Origin: Planctomycetota bacterium
Lineage (GTDB): Bacteria > Planctomycetota > Phycisphaerae > Sedimentisphaerales > Anaerobacaceae
Assembly (NCBI GenBank): GCA_003644295.1
Contig: QNBZ01000044.1
Location: 1-8,070, forward strand
Length of the DNA: 8,070 nucleotides
Reading direction: 5' to 3'
Both the position numbers and the translations under genes were made by a program. Below are positions 1-6,243 of this stretch, one piece after another (position 1 is the stretch's first letter; every line of letters starts with the position of its first letter). The notes beneath the pieces are model-generated. The model did not search any database. It was not told the DNA's origin and saw nothing but the letters and a program-made list of their open reading frames with translations.

Positions 1-47
1 CTAAAATCGGTCAGTTTGAGTAATTAAAACAATAAGGGAGAAAACAA

Positions 48-455
48 GTGAAAGCTATAACACAACTAAGAGTCGGTCAAATTGCCGCATTAGTAGCCAT
101 AATTTGCTTTATACCGGCTTTATTCACAACAATAATAAACTACATTTCAAAACAAGAGATAAATCTTTTTTTGATAGATACAATAATTCCTTTGATTATT
201 TTTCCCTTCTACTTTTTTGCACTGTTTAAAAAGAAATTATCACTTGCACATTGGACCTATTATGCATGTTTAATTTACTTTATTTGGATCTTGCTTGTTC
301 AAATAATATTATATGGTTGGTTTACGAAAAAATCGGGCGAGGGACTGGATATATATATCGTATTAATTACTCTTATAGCAATTGTAGCCGTAATATTAGT
401 TAGGATTCCCTTCAAAATGGGAATAAGAGGATTATATAGACTTTTAAATTCTTAG
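48..455 (+). CDS. Small four-helix integral membrane protein, unknown function (possible immunity protein)
   Basis: The 135-residue product is not one I recognise. It is strongly hydrophobic, with four likely membrane helices at about residues 10-33, 40-60, 70-92 and 101-121, short basic loops (KKK at 61-63) and a basic C-terminus. The GTG start at 48 is chosen because AGGGAG lies about 8 nt upstream. The gene is visibly richer in A and T (many ATA, TTA and ATT codons) than everything to its right, which suggests recent acquisition. It ends 13 nt before an RHS/YD-repeat fragment. Small AT-rich membrane proteins between RHS modules are often immunity proteins of polymorphic toxin loci; that role is inferred from context only. 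An unrelated accessory membrane protein is equally possible. I am sure of the coding call but not of the function. Confidence 0.75.
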   Translation: MKAITQLRVGQIAALVAIICFIPALFTTIINYISKQEINLFLIDTIIPLIIFPFYFFALFKKKLSLAHWTYYACLIYFIWILLVQIILYGWFTKKSGEGLDIYIVLITLIAIVAVILVRIPFKMGIRGLYRLLNS

Positions 456-468
456 AGCGAATTATAAG

Positions 469-732
469 GTGTCAGGATTTTTTCCTCAACTGGCTTACTA
501 TGTCTATGGCCAAATGTATGTTGATGAAGTTATTGTGATGTACAATGACCGAGCGGGTGAAGATCAGGACTACTACTACGCCCATGATATGATTTACAGC
601 CCGGTTGGCTTATTGAGCAAAAGCGGTTCGCTGGTTGAAGGCTACGAGTATGATGCCTACAGCAAATGCACGTTCCTGACCGGTGACGGCAACTTTACAG
701 CCCTTGACCCACAACAATCCGGAAGAAAATAA
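469..732 (+). pseudogene. RHS/YD-repeat protein fragment (orphan cassette or remnant)
   Basis: The 87-codon frame reads like a piece from the late core of an RHS/YD-repeat protein. It has YVYG at residues 11-14, YVDEV at 17-21, YYYAHD at 35-40 and EGYEYDAYSK at 57-66. The last fits the family's Y-x-YD-x-[YF]-G-K consensus, except that Ser replaces the usual Gly. RHS proteins normally run to over a thousand residues, so this is a stump. It lacks the upstream repeats, the DPxG core-closing motif and any toxin tip. The frame opens after a stop at 445-447 and the GTG at 469 has no convincing ribosome site. At the 3' end, skipping one base within the A-run at 726-729 would continue as N-N-P-Y, the residues often found at that point in RHS proteins, so a frameshift is plausible. 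It could be an orphan recombination cassette or plain decay. Confidence 0.65.
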
Positions 733-792
733 TCCATACATAAATCAATATTACCCCAAATCGGACTTATTTGAACCATACCCAAAAAAGAC

Positions 793-821
793 TTGCAAAC
801 ACGGCAGTAATCGGTTAAACT
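793..821 (+). promoter_or_regulatory. Candidate sigma70-type promoter for rpsO
   Basis: TTGCAA (793-798) and TAAACT (816-821) are separated by 17 nt. Each matches the sigma70 consensus at 4 of 6 positions. Transcription would start near 826-828, giving an rpsO leader of about 75 nt that begins almost at the base of a hairpin. The nine bases ACTTGCAAA around the -35 recur exactly at the leuA leader promoter (7679-7687). The -10 is only moderate. The rest of the 733-901 gap holds no gene that I can see. Confidence 0.4.
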
Positions 822-829
822 CCATAGTT

Positions 830-863
830 CGTGTTTCTGGAAGCGTATTCTGAACGGAACACG
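830..863 (+). promoter_or_regulatory. rpsO leader hairpin, candidate S15 autoregulatory site
   Basis: CGTGTTTC (830-837) pairs over 8 bp with GGAACACG (856-863), including one G-U wobble next to a G-C pair. Within the 18-nt loop, GAA (840-842) can pair with TTC (848-850). The structure sits 38 nt before the rpsO start and close to the predicted 5' end of the transcript. In several bacteria S15 represses its own mRNA by binding a structured leader, often through adjacent G-U/G-C pairs. The pairing is seen; S15 binding here is inferred. Confidence 0.4.
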
Positions 864-901
864 CCATTTGAGAAAGGAAAGGATAAGGATTTGTTCAAAA
901 G

Positions 902-1168
902 ATGTTGACGACTCAGGAAAAAGAGAAAATTATCAGCGATTTTGAGACACACGATGGGGATACCGGCTCGCCCGAAGTGCAGATAGCACTGTTGACGAAA
1001 AGGATTAACGAACTTACCGAACATCTCAAGATTCATCGCAAAGACCATGCTTCGAGGCGTGGTCTGCTGAAAATGGTCGGGACGAGGTCGGCATTGCTCA
1101 AGTATGTGAGCAAAAAAGACGACAAGCGTTATCGAGAAATTATATCCCGACTCGGCTTGAGAAAATAG
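902..1168 (+). CDS. rpsO: 30S ribosomal protein S15
   Basis: The 88-residue product has the normal length and full pattern of S15, a primary binder of the 16S rRNA central domain that nucleates the small-subunit platform. It is the four-helix S15 fold. Recognisable blocks are the T-G-S-P-E-V-Q-I-A-L run at 21-30, H41, the H-x2-D-H-x-S-R-R-G-L-L loop at 45-56 carrying the rRNA-contacting His, Asp and Ser residues, and the basic R-L-G-L-R-K end. The ATG at 902 is fixed by an in-frame stop at 884-886. An AAGG at 885-888 is the nearest Shine-Dalgarno match, at a longer than ideal spacing. pnp follows after 70 nt, giving the widespread rpsO-pnp order, so co-transcription is likely. Nothing is missing. 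Confidence 0.97.
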   Translation: MLTTQEKEKIISDFETHDGDTGSPEVQIALLTKRINELTEHLKIHRKDHASRRGLLKMVGTRSALLKYVSKKDDKRYREIISRLGLRK

Positions 1169-1186
1169 CATTTAGCATATATGATT

Positions 1187-1211
1187 TGGGGTCTCTCCTG
1201 TGCGGTCCCCA
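1187..1211 (+). promoter_or_regulatory. rpsO-pnp intercistronic hairpin
   Basis: TGGGG (1187-1191) and CCCCA (1207-1211) form a 5-bp stem. After a T-T mismatch it can add a C-G and a U-G pair, leaving an 11-nt loop. No T-run follows, so it does not look like an intrinsic terminator. In enterobacteria, hairpins at this place are cut by RNase III and let PNPase control its own mRNA. That role here is inferred from position only. Confidence 0.35.
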
Positions 1212-1238
1212 TTATACACTAATCAATGAGGAATGTGT

Positions 1239-3386
1239 ATGTTTAACGTACGTAGAGTGGAAAGACAAATTGGAGGCAGAGTATTATCCATCGAGACCGG
1301 CAGAATTGCCAGGCAGGCAGACGGTGCGGTGGTAGTTCGATATGGCGATACTATGGTTCTTGTTGCTGCGGTAACTGCGCCGCCAAGATTTGAGGATATT
1401 GACTTTTTCCCGCTGAGCGTCGAATATCGCGAGAAGCATAGTGCTGCGGGTAAATTTCCGGGCGGTTTTATTAAGCGAGAGGGAAGGCCAAGCACTAAAG
1501 AAATTTTGACGGCAAGGATGATAGACAGGCCAATTAGGCCGTTGTTTCCAGATGGTTATTTTCAAGAAGTCCAGATTGTGGCTTCTGTCCTGAGCGCCGA
1601 CAATGAAAACGACCCCGATATTCTGGCAATGATAGGCGCCAGTGCTGCGCTTAGCATTAGCAAGATTCCGTTTTTAGGCCCAATCGGCTCGTGCAGGTTA
1701 TGCAGAATAGACGGTCAATTTGTGGTTAATCCGACCCACAAACAGATTGCGGACGGCGACCTGAATCTGCTGCTTGGCGGACGAAAAGAGGCGTTAAATA
1801 TGATTGAAGTCGGCGCCAAAGAGCTTAGTGAACAGGTAATCGCTGACGCCATTGCGGTAGCACATAAGACGGTCGGGCAGATTTGTGAAATGATTGATGA
1901 GCTTCGTGAGAAGGCTGGAGTTGAAAAGGAAACCATCCTTGTAGAAACTGATGAGCAGCTTTATTCTCAAATTTACTCACAGATAGCAGACAAGTTGTAT
2001 GAACTCAAGCAAATACCCGGCAAGCAGGAGCGAAATGCTGCTGTAAGTAAATTGTTCGAGCAGGTCAAATCTCAATACTGTCCTGATGATAATCAACAGC
2101 AACCCGGGCAAAAATATGACAAAGTAATGGTCAAGCGAATGCTTGAAAAAATAGAGGGCCAGGTTGTTCACAAATTACTGTTGGACGGTAAAAGGCCCGA
2201 TGGCAGAGGATATAATGACATTCGTCCAATTACGTGCGAGGTGGGCATTTTGCCGAGAAATCACGGCTCAGCGTTATTCACACGCGGTGAAACACAGTCG
2301 CTGGTAAGCGTAACTCTCGGCACAATCAGAGACGCACAGATTATAGATGGGCTGCTGGATGAGTACACTCAAAATTTTACGCTTCATTACAACTTCCCGC
2401 CGTTTTCTGTTGGAGATGTACGACCGATACGAGGGCCTGGTCGAAGGGAAATCGGACACGGGGCACTGGCCGAACGGGCGTTGGAGCAGGTAAGACCGCC
2501 GGAAGATAAATTCGCATATACGGTCAGAATCGTCTCGGACATTACCGAATCGAATGGGTCAAGCTCAATGGCTTCGGTCTGTGGTGGGGCTTTGGCTTTA
2601 ATGGATGCCGGTGTTCCTATCAGCAAGCTGGTCGCCGGCATATCAATCGGGATGGTCAGTGATGAAAACGGACGATATGAACTGCTCACCGACATACTTG
2701 GTGAAGAAGACCATTTCGGAGAGATGGATTTTAAGATTGCCGGCACTGCTGATGGTATCACGGCGATACAGCTCGATATCAAGGCAGAGGGGCTTGCCAA
2801 TAACATTATGGTCGAGGCGATGGAGCGGGCGAAAACAGCTCGGCTGGAGATTTTAGAAATTATGGCCAAGGCCATAAGTAAGCCGAGACCTGGATTAAGC
2901 AAGTATGCCCCGAAACTGATAAGTGTGGAAATCAATCCTGAGTTTATCGGTAAAATAATCGGGCCCGGCGGCAAGATGATTAAGAGTATTCAGGAAGAAA
3001 CAGGTACAACAATTGAGGTTGAAGAAAACGGTACTATTTATATAAGCTGTCTCGGCGGAGATGGACACCTCAAAGCTAAAGAAATTATCGAATCGATTAC
3101 CCAACCACCGCAGGTCGGACGGATATATCGGAACTCTAAAGTGGTGTCTGTGAAAGACTTTGGGGTATTCGTTGAAATTATCCCCGGAGTCGAAGGATTG
3201 TGTCATATCAGTGAACTAAGTGACGGCTTCGTCAAAAACGTCGATGACATCTGTAAAACAGGCGATTTGATACCGGTAAAGTTGCTTTTGATTGACGAAC
3301 AGGGCAGACTCAAACTTTCCCGCAGAGCAGCTCTGGCAGAGATGGATAAGGACAAAGCAGAAGAGCCGGTGCCAGAAAAAAAATAA
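1239..3386 (+). CDS. pnp: Polyribonucleotide nucleotidyltransferase (PNPase)
   Basis: This trimeric phosphate-dependent 3'-5' exoribonuclease processes and degrades RNA and usually works with RNase E or a helicase. The 715 residues match the family's usual length of about 700. In order they show RNase PH core 1 (about 10-145), the helical linker, RNase PH core 2 (about 330-545), a KH domain with the G-P-G-G loop at about 575-578, and an S1 domain (about 626-698) before a charged tail. The active-site run E-D-H-F-G-E-M-D-F-K keeps the two catalytic aspartates (about 491 and 497) and the lysine (about 499). I chose the ATG at 1239, not the in-frame ATG at 1233, because GAGGA (1228-1232) abuts 1233 but lies at a proper 6-nt spacing from 1239. 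This also gives the usual M-F-N-V N-terminus. The kinase gene starts 37 nt downstream. Confidence 0.97.
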   Translation: MFNVRRVERQIGGRVLSIETGRIARQADGAVVVRYGDTMVLVAAVTAPPRFEDIDFFPLSVEYREKHSAAGKFPGGFIKREGRPSTKEILTARMIDRPIRPLFPDGYFQEVQIVASVLSADNENDPDILAMIGASAALSISKIPFLGPIGSCRLCRIDGQFVVNPTHKQIADGDLNLLLGGRKEALNMIEVGAKELSEQVIADAIAVAHKTVGQICEMIDELREKAGVEKETILVETDEQLYSQIYSQIADKLYELKQIPGKQERNAAVSKLFEQVKSQYCPDDNQQQPGQKYDKVMVKRMLEKIEGQVVHKLLLDGKRPDGRGYNDIRPITCEVGILPRNHGSALFTRGETQSLVSVTLGTIRDAQIIDGLLDEYTQNFTLHYNFPPFSVGDVRPIRGPGRREIGHGALAERALEQVRPPEDKFAYTVRIVSDITESNGSSSMASVCGGALALMDAGVPISKLVAGISIGMVSDENGRYELLTDILGEEDHFGEMDFKIAGTADGITAIQLDIKAEGLANNIMVEAMERAKTARLEILEIMAKAISKPRPGLSKYAPKLISVEINPEFIGKIIGPGGKMIKSIQEETGTTIEVEENGTIYISCLGGDGHLKAKEIIESITQPPQVGRIYRNSKVVSVKDFGVFVEIIPGVEGLCHISELSDGFVKNVDDICKTGDLIPVKLLLIDEQGRLKLSRRAALAEMDKDKAEEPVPEKK

Positions 3387-3423
3387 TACTGACCGGGGGC
3401 AATTCAAGGCGAGACGAGAACAA

Positions 3424-4224
3424 ATGCGACAGTTTGTGGCTGGTTTTGTTGTCGCTTTATTGGTTGTTATACCTGCTGTCGTATTGTTTTTGCGCAGGAA
3501 GGCGTCCAGGGTTAAGCAGAGCAAAAACAGTCATATCAGACAGTTTGAAGAATTAGGTAAGTTGACCGGCGGACTTGCCCACGAAGTCAAAAACCCACTT
3601 TCGACGATTAAAATTAACCTGAAACTAACAGCCGAGGAGTTGGCCGAGACGGATAAACAGGGGCAGACGACAACAAGAGCGCTCAGAAAAATAGCGGTCA
3701 TTCAAAAAGAAACGGCTCGGCTTGAGCAAATTCTCGATAGCTTCCTGCGGTATATCGGAGGAACCGAATTGCAGTTGGCGGATGTTGATATAAACCTGCT
3801 CATCAGCGATATGGTCGATTTTTATTCACCGCAGGCGCACAGTCACTCAATAACTATTCGGCAGGGATTATGTAGTGAGCCGCTTATTTGCAGAGTTGAT
3901 GCAAATATGTTAAAACAAGTGTTCTTGAATCTGTTTATCAACGCCCAGCAGGCCATTAGTGATAGCGGCGAGTTGATGATAAGAACGGCTCGGCAGAAGG
4001 AATATGCAGTGATTCAGATTAGTGATACCGGCAGCGGCATCGCACCGGACAAACTGCCTCATATTTTCGACGCTTATTATTCGTCCCGGCCGCAGGGAAG
4101 CGGATTGGGGCTGCCGACCGCTAAAAAGATAGTCGAGTCGCATAACGGCACGATAGAAGTTGACAGCGAACAGGACAAAGGGACTTCATTTACGATAAAA
4201 TTACCTATTCAGGTTGATGAGTAA
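3424..4224 (+). CDS. Short membrane-anchored sensor histidine kinase, NtrB-like
   Basis: The 266-residue kinase should autophosphorylate on histidine and pass the phosphate to the regulator encoded next to it. It has one membrane helix at residues 4-23 with almost nothing outside it, then the HisKA dimer domain with the H box L-A-H-E-V-K-N-P-L (His53). The HATPase_c domain follows: N box L-N-L-F-I-N-A (Asn169 and Asn173), G1 box D-T-G-S-G-I (from Asp201), an F box, and G2 box G-S-G-L-G-L (from 225). No PAS, GAF or periplasmic sensor domain is present, so it may sense within the membrane or through a partner. The ATG at 3424 is preferred because the open frame upstream lies inside pnp and this start begins exactly at the membrane helix. 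Its Shine-Dalgarno is weak. It overlaps the regulator gene by 8 nt. Confidence 0.9.
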   Translation: MRQFVAGFVVALLVVIPAVVLFLRRKASRVKQSKNSHIRQFEELGKLTGGLAHEVKNPLSTIKINLKLTAEELAETDKQGQTTTRALRKIAVIQKETARLEQILDSFLRYIGGTELQLADVDINLLISDMVDFYSPQAHSHSITIRQGLCSEPLICRVDANMLKQVFLNLFINAQQAISDSGELMIRTARQKEYAVIQISDTGSGIAPDKLPHIFDAYYSSRPQGSGLGLPTAKKIVESHNGTIEVDSEQDKGTSFTIKLPIQVDE

Positions 4225-5584
4225 TGATGCTGTAATTTTAGTTGTTGACGATGAGCATTCCCACGCTGACGGGATTGCCGAAGCGCTTGAGAAATTGGGC
4301 ATAAAAGCAATTGCCGTCTATAGCGGAAAGGACGCTCTGGAAATCCTCCACAGCCGGCAAGTTGACGTTGTGATTACCGACTTGAAACTGGGCGATGATA
4401 TTGATGGGCTGGATATACTTAAGCAGGCAAAAAAACAAAGCAGCAATACAGAAGTTATTTTAATAACCGCTTATGCAACAATTGACACCTGCAAAGAAGC
4501 GCTCAGGCTGGGTGCCTATGACTACCTCGTAAAACCGATTGATATTGACCAGCTTCGCACACTCACCGAGCGTGCCTGCCGGAAACGCTCGGCTGCAATT
4601 CAGCGTGGACGCCGGAACGACAAAGCAGGCAAAGAGGATTTCAGGTTTGAAGGTGTGCGGGGCAAAAACCCGACAATGGAAGGTATATTCGAGGTACTGC
4701 GGCGTGTGGCGCCGGCCAATATATCCGTCCTTATCGAAGGTCAATCCGGAACCGGCAAGGAGTTGCTGGCAAGAGCTATTCACGACAATTCACGACGTGC
4801 CGACAAGCCGTTCAGGCCGGTGAACTGTGCCGGCCTGACCGAAACACTGCTCGAAAGCGAGCTGTTCGGCCACGTCAAGGGTGCCTTTACCGGCGCATCA
4901 ACCGACAGGAAGGGACTGTTTGAAATAGCTGATAAAGGAACACTGTTCCTGGACGAAATTGGCGATATGCCGCTTACTATGCAGGCCAAGCTGCTACGGG
5001 TTCTCGAGGACGGTATTGTTGTGCCGGTCGGTTCGCACAAGCCAATCGTAGTGGATGTTCGCATCATCAGCGCAACCAACCACGACCTGACGGAGCTTAT
5101 AGAACAGAAAAAATTCAGACAGGATTTGTACTTTAGAATCAAAGGGGTCAGCATTTCGCTGCCGGCTTTGCGTAACAGGGCAGAAGACATACCAGCTTTC
5201 GTAGAGTACTTTCTTGCCGAAGCCGTTGCCGAGACCGGCTCGGAAGTTACAGGCATAACAGATGCAGCTATGGCGGTTCTCACCGATTACGATTGGCCGG
5301 GAAACATTCGTCAGCTTCGCAATTGTATCAGGACGATGGTTGTAATATGCGAGACGGACAAGCTCGATGTGGCCGACATTCCGCCTGAGATAGCACAACG
5401 GCGGCAACTAACCGCTGGCAGCCAGGCATCAAGGAGTTTAGCTGGTGTTTCGCTGAACGAGCTGGAGAAGCAGGCCATTGTAGATACGTTGGCCAAAACA
5501 AGAAACAACCGTGAAAAAGCAGCAAAAATTCTCGGCATTGGCGAAAGAACGCTCTACCGAAAAATAAAAGAATACAATCTGTAG
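4217..5584 (+). CDS. NtrC-family sigma54-dependent response regulator
   Basis: The 455-residue protein has three domains. The receiver (about 1-120) keeps the acidic pair D11/D12, phospho-acceptor D55, T84 and K106. The AAA+ sigma54-activator domain (about 145-375) has Walker A G-Q-S-G-T-G-K (175-181), the sigma54-contacting GAFTGA loop (222-227) and Walker B L-F-L-D-E (D246, E247). A Fis-type helix-turn-helix ends the protein (about 412-455). Phosphorylation should drive assembly of an ATPase ring that remodels sigma54-RNA polymerase bound at -24/-12 promoters. The start at 4217 overlaps the kinase stop by 8 nt, so translation is probably coupled and the two form one system. TTG 4214 is an alternative start. 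All key residues are present. Its targets are unknown; I found no clear -24/-12 site in the window. Confidence 0.95.
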   Translation: MSNDAVILVVDDEHSHADGIAEALEKLGIKAIAVYSGKDALEILHSRQVDVVITDLKLGDDIDGLDILKQAKKQSSNTEVILITAYATIDTCKEALRLGAYDYLVKPIDIDQLRTLTERACRKRSAAIQRGRRNDKAGKEDFRFEGVRGKNPTMEGIFEVLRRVAPANISVLIEGQSGTGKELLARAIHDNSRRADKPFRPVNCAGLTETLLESELFGHVKGAFTGASTDRKGLFEIADKGTLFLDEIGDMPLTMQAKLLRVLEDGIVVPVGSHKPIVVDVRIISATNHDLTELIEQKKFRQDLYFRIKGVSISLPALRNRAEDIPAFVEYFLAEAVAETGSEVTGITDAAMAVLTDYDWPGNIRQLRNCIRTMVVICETDKLDVADIPPEIAQRRQLTAGSQASRSLAGVSLNELEKQAIVDTLAKTRNNREKAAKILGIGERTLYRKIKEYNL

Positions 5585-5700
5585 TATCACGTGACTCGTG
5601 TAACGCTCCTTCCGTCATTGCAAGCGCAGGGTAGCAATCCAAACTCTCCATTTAACTATCGCTCTTTGAAAAATTAAATAAACGAGCCATAGTTGGTTAA
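5585..5700. other. Intergenic stretch with a dispersed-repeat fragment
   Basis: No gene is visible. TCACGTGA (5587-5594) is a perfect palindrome, and CACG/CGTG (5588-5600) could fold just after the regulator's stop, without a T-run. At 5614-5640 the pattern CGTCATTGC...GCAATCC (ATTGC 5617-5621, GCAAT 5634-5638) resembles a widely scattered class of short intergenic repeats in bacteria; this is from memory, not a search. TTGAAA (5666-5671) and CATAGT (5688-5693), 16 nt apart, resemble a promoter but drive nothing intact. Confidence 0.45.
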
Positions 5701-5853
5701 TAATACCAATTGGACTAAGTAAATGCGCTTTTTGACAGACAATCAATTATTGTGTCATGCCTGCGAAAGCAGGCATCCAGTACATATATAAACCTATGGA
5801 TTCCCTCTTTCGCGGGAATGACAGGGCGCAAAAATTAACTCCAATTGGTATTA
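5701..5853. mobile_element. MITE-like element with perfect 14-bp terminal inverted repeats
   Basis: TAATACCAATTGGA (5701-5714) and its exact reverse complement TCCAATTGGTATTA (5840-5853) bound 153 bp without coding capacity. Inside, a second imperfect inverted pair runs from TGTCATGCC (5753) to GGGAATGACA (5823). The left inner arm holds the perfect hairpin GCCTGC-GAAA-GCAGGC (5759-5774), and the right arm holds ATTCCC-N8-GGGAAT (5800-5819). If the outer TA at each end is read as a target duplication, the element fits Tc1/mariner (IS630)-type MITEs; that class is inferred. Its right end abuts the truncated transposase remnant. Confidence 0.6.
5800..5819. repeat. ATTCCC-N8-GGGAAT inverted repeat (dRS3-like format)
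   Basis: ATTCCC (5800-5805) and GGGAAT (5814-5819) are exact inverted copies separated by 8 bp. This is the format of the neisserial dRS3 repeat, although similar sequences occur in many unrelated bacteria. It lies in the right inner arm of the MITE-like element. Confidence 0.5.
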
Positions 5854-5854
5854 G

Positions 5855-6211
5855 GTACAGTTTGATGAGAAATGGGCATTTGTGCGTAAGAAAAGAACTG
5901 ATGGTCGCATTCGGCTGTTAGCAAGACGTTCAACACAGCTTTTATAGAAAGACACAATGGAACTTATCGTAACCGCAATGCCCGAAAGGTTCGCAAAAGT
6001 TACTGTTTTTCTAAAGAACTGGGACGTACATAATGCTATGACCTACTTTACGATGTATAGTTACAATTTTTGTTGTCCGGTGCGAACGCTTCGTGTCCAA
6101 GACCAAGATAACAAATGGCACTCGAGAACACCTGCGATGGTCGCAGGCTTGACCGATCATATCTGGCCTTTGCAAGAATGGCTGACCTATCCGGTTGTTC
6201 AATTGACATAA
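5855..6211 (+). pseudogene. IS1-like transposase remnant, truncated and frameshifted
   Basis: Three pieces in two frames read as one decayed transposase. Frame one from 5855 gives V-Q-F-D-E-K-W-A-F-V-R-K-K, holding a D-E-K-W catalytic-type aspartate. A second frame from about 5929 gives F-N-T-A-F-I-E-R-H-N-G-T-Y-R-N-R-N, with the likely catalytic Glu. After a +1 shift near 5993-6015, the frame ending at 6211 gives W-D-V-H-N-A-M-T-Y-F-T-M-Y-S-Y-N-F. The combination is that of IS1-family-like DDE transposases common in planctomycete genomes, from memory of the family. The N-terminal zinc-finger/HTH half is absent, and most of the stretch between the Asp and Glu motifs is deleted, so it cannot be active. 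No insertion-sequence ends are recognisable. The ATG-started frame at 5957-6211 is part of this remnant, not a separate gene. Confidence 0.7.
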
Positions 6212-6243
6212 GACACGAGGAAATTTTTCAATTTTTAATTTTC

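Noticed and set aside
815..1171. 118-codon open frame on the - strand across rpsO
   Set aside because: It is entirely opposite the S15 gene and its leader; S15 is certain and this translation resembles nothing.
2387..2974. 195-codon open frame on the - strand inside pnp
   Set aside because: It is the antisense shadow of a highly conserved PNPase core; the translation is low-complexity (Ser, Ile, Pro) with no family signature.
4780..5283. 167-codon open frame on the - strand inside the sigma54 activator gene
   Set aside because: Antisense shadow of the AAA+ domain with no recognisable domain and no ribosome site.
5666..5693. TTGAAA-N16-CATAGT promoter left of the MITE
   Set aside because: It is a fair match in an AT-rich stretch but no intact gene follows, so it may be chance or the relic of a lost gene's promoter.
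5753..5823. CRISPR-like repeats
   Set aside because: There are only two arms, inverted relative to each other, with no regular direct repeats or spacers.
6119..6180. sigma54-type -24/-12 site near TGGCAC or TGGCC...TTGCA
   Set aside because: The GG to GC spacing is wrong in both cases, and the bases lie within the transposase remnant.
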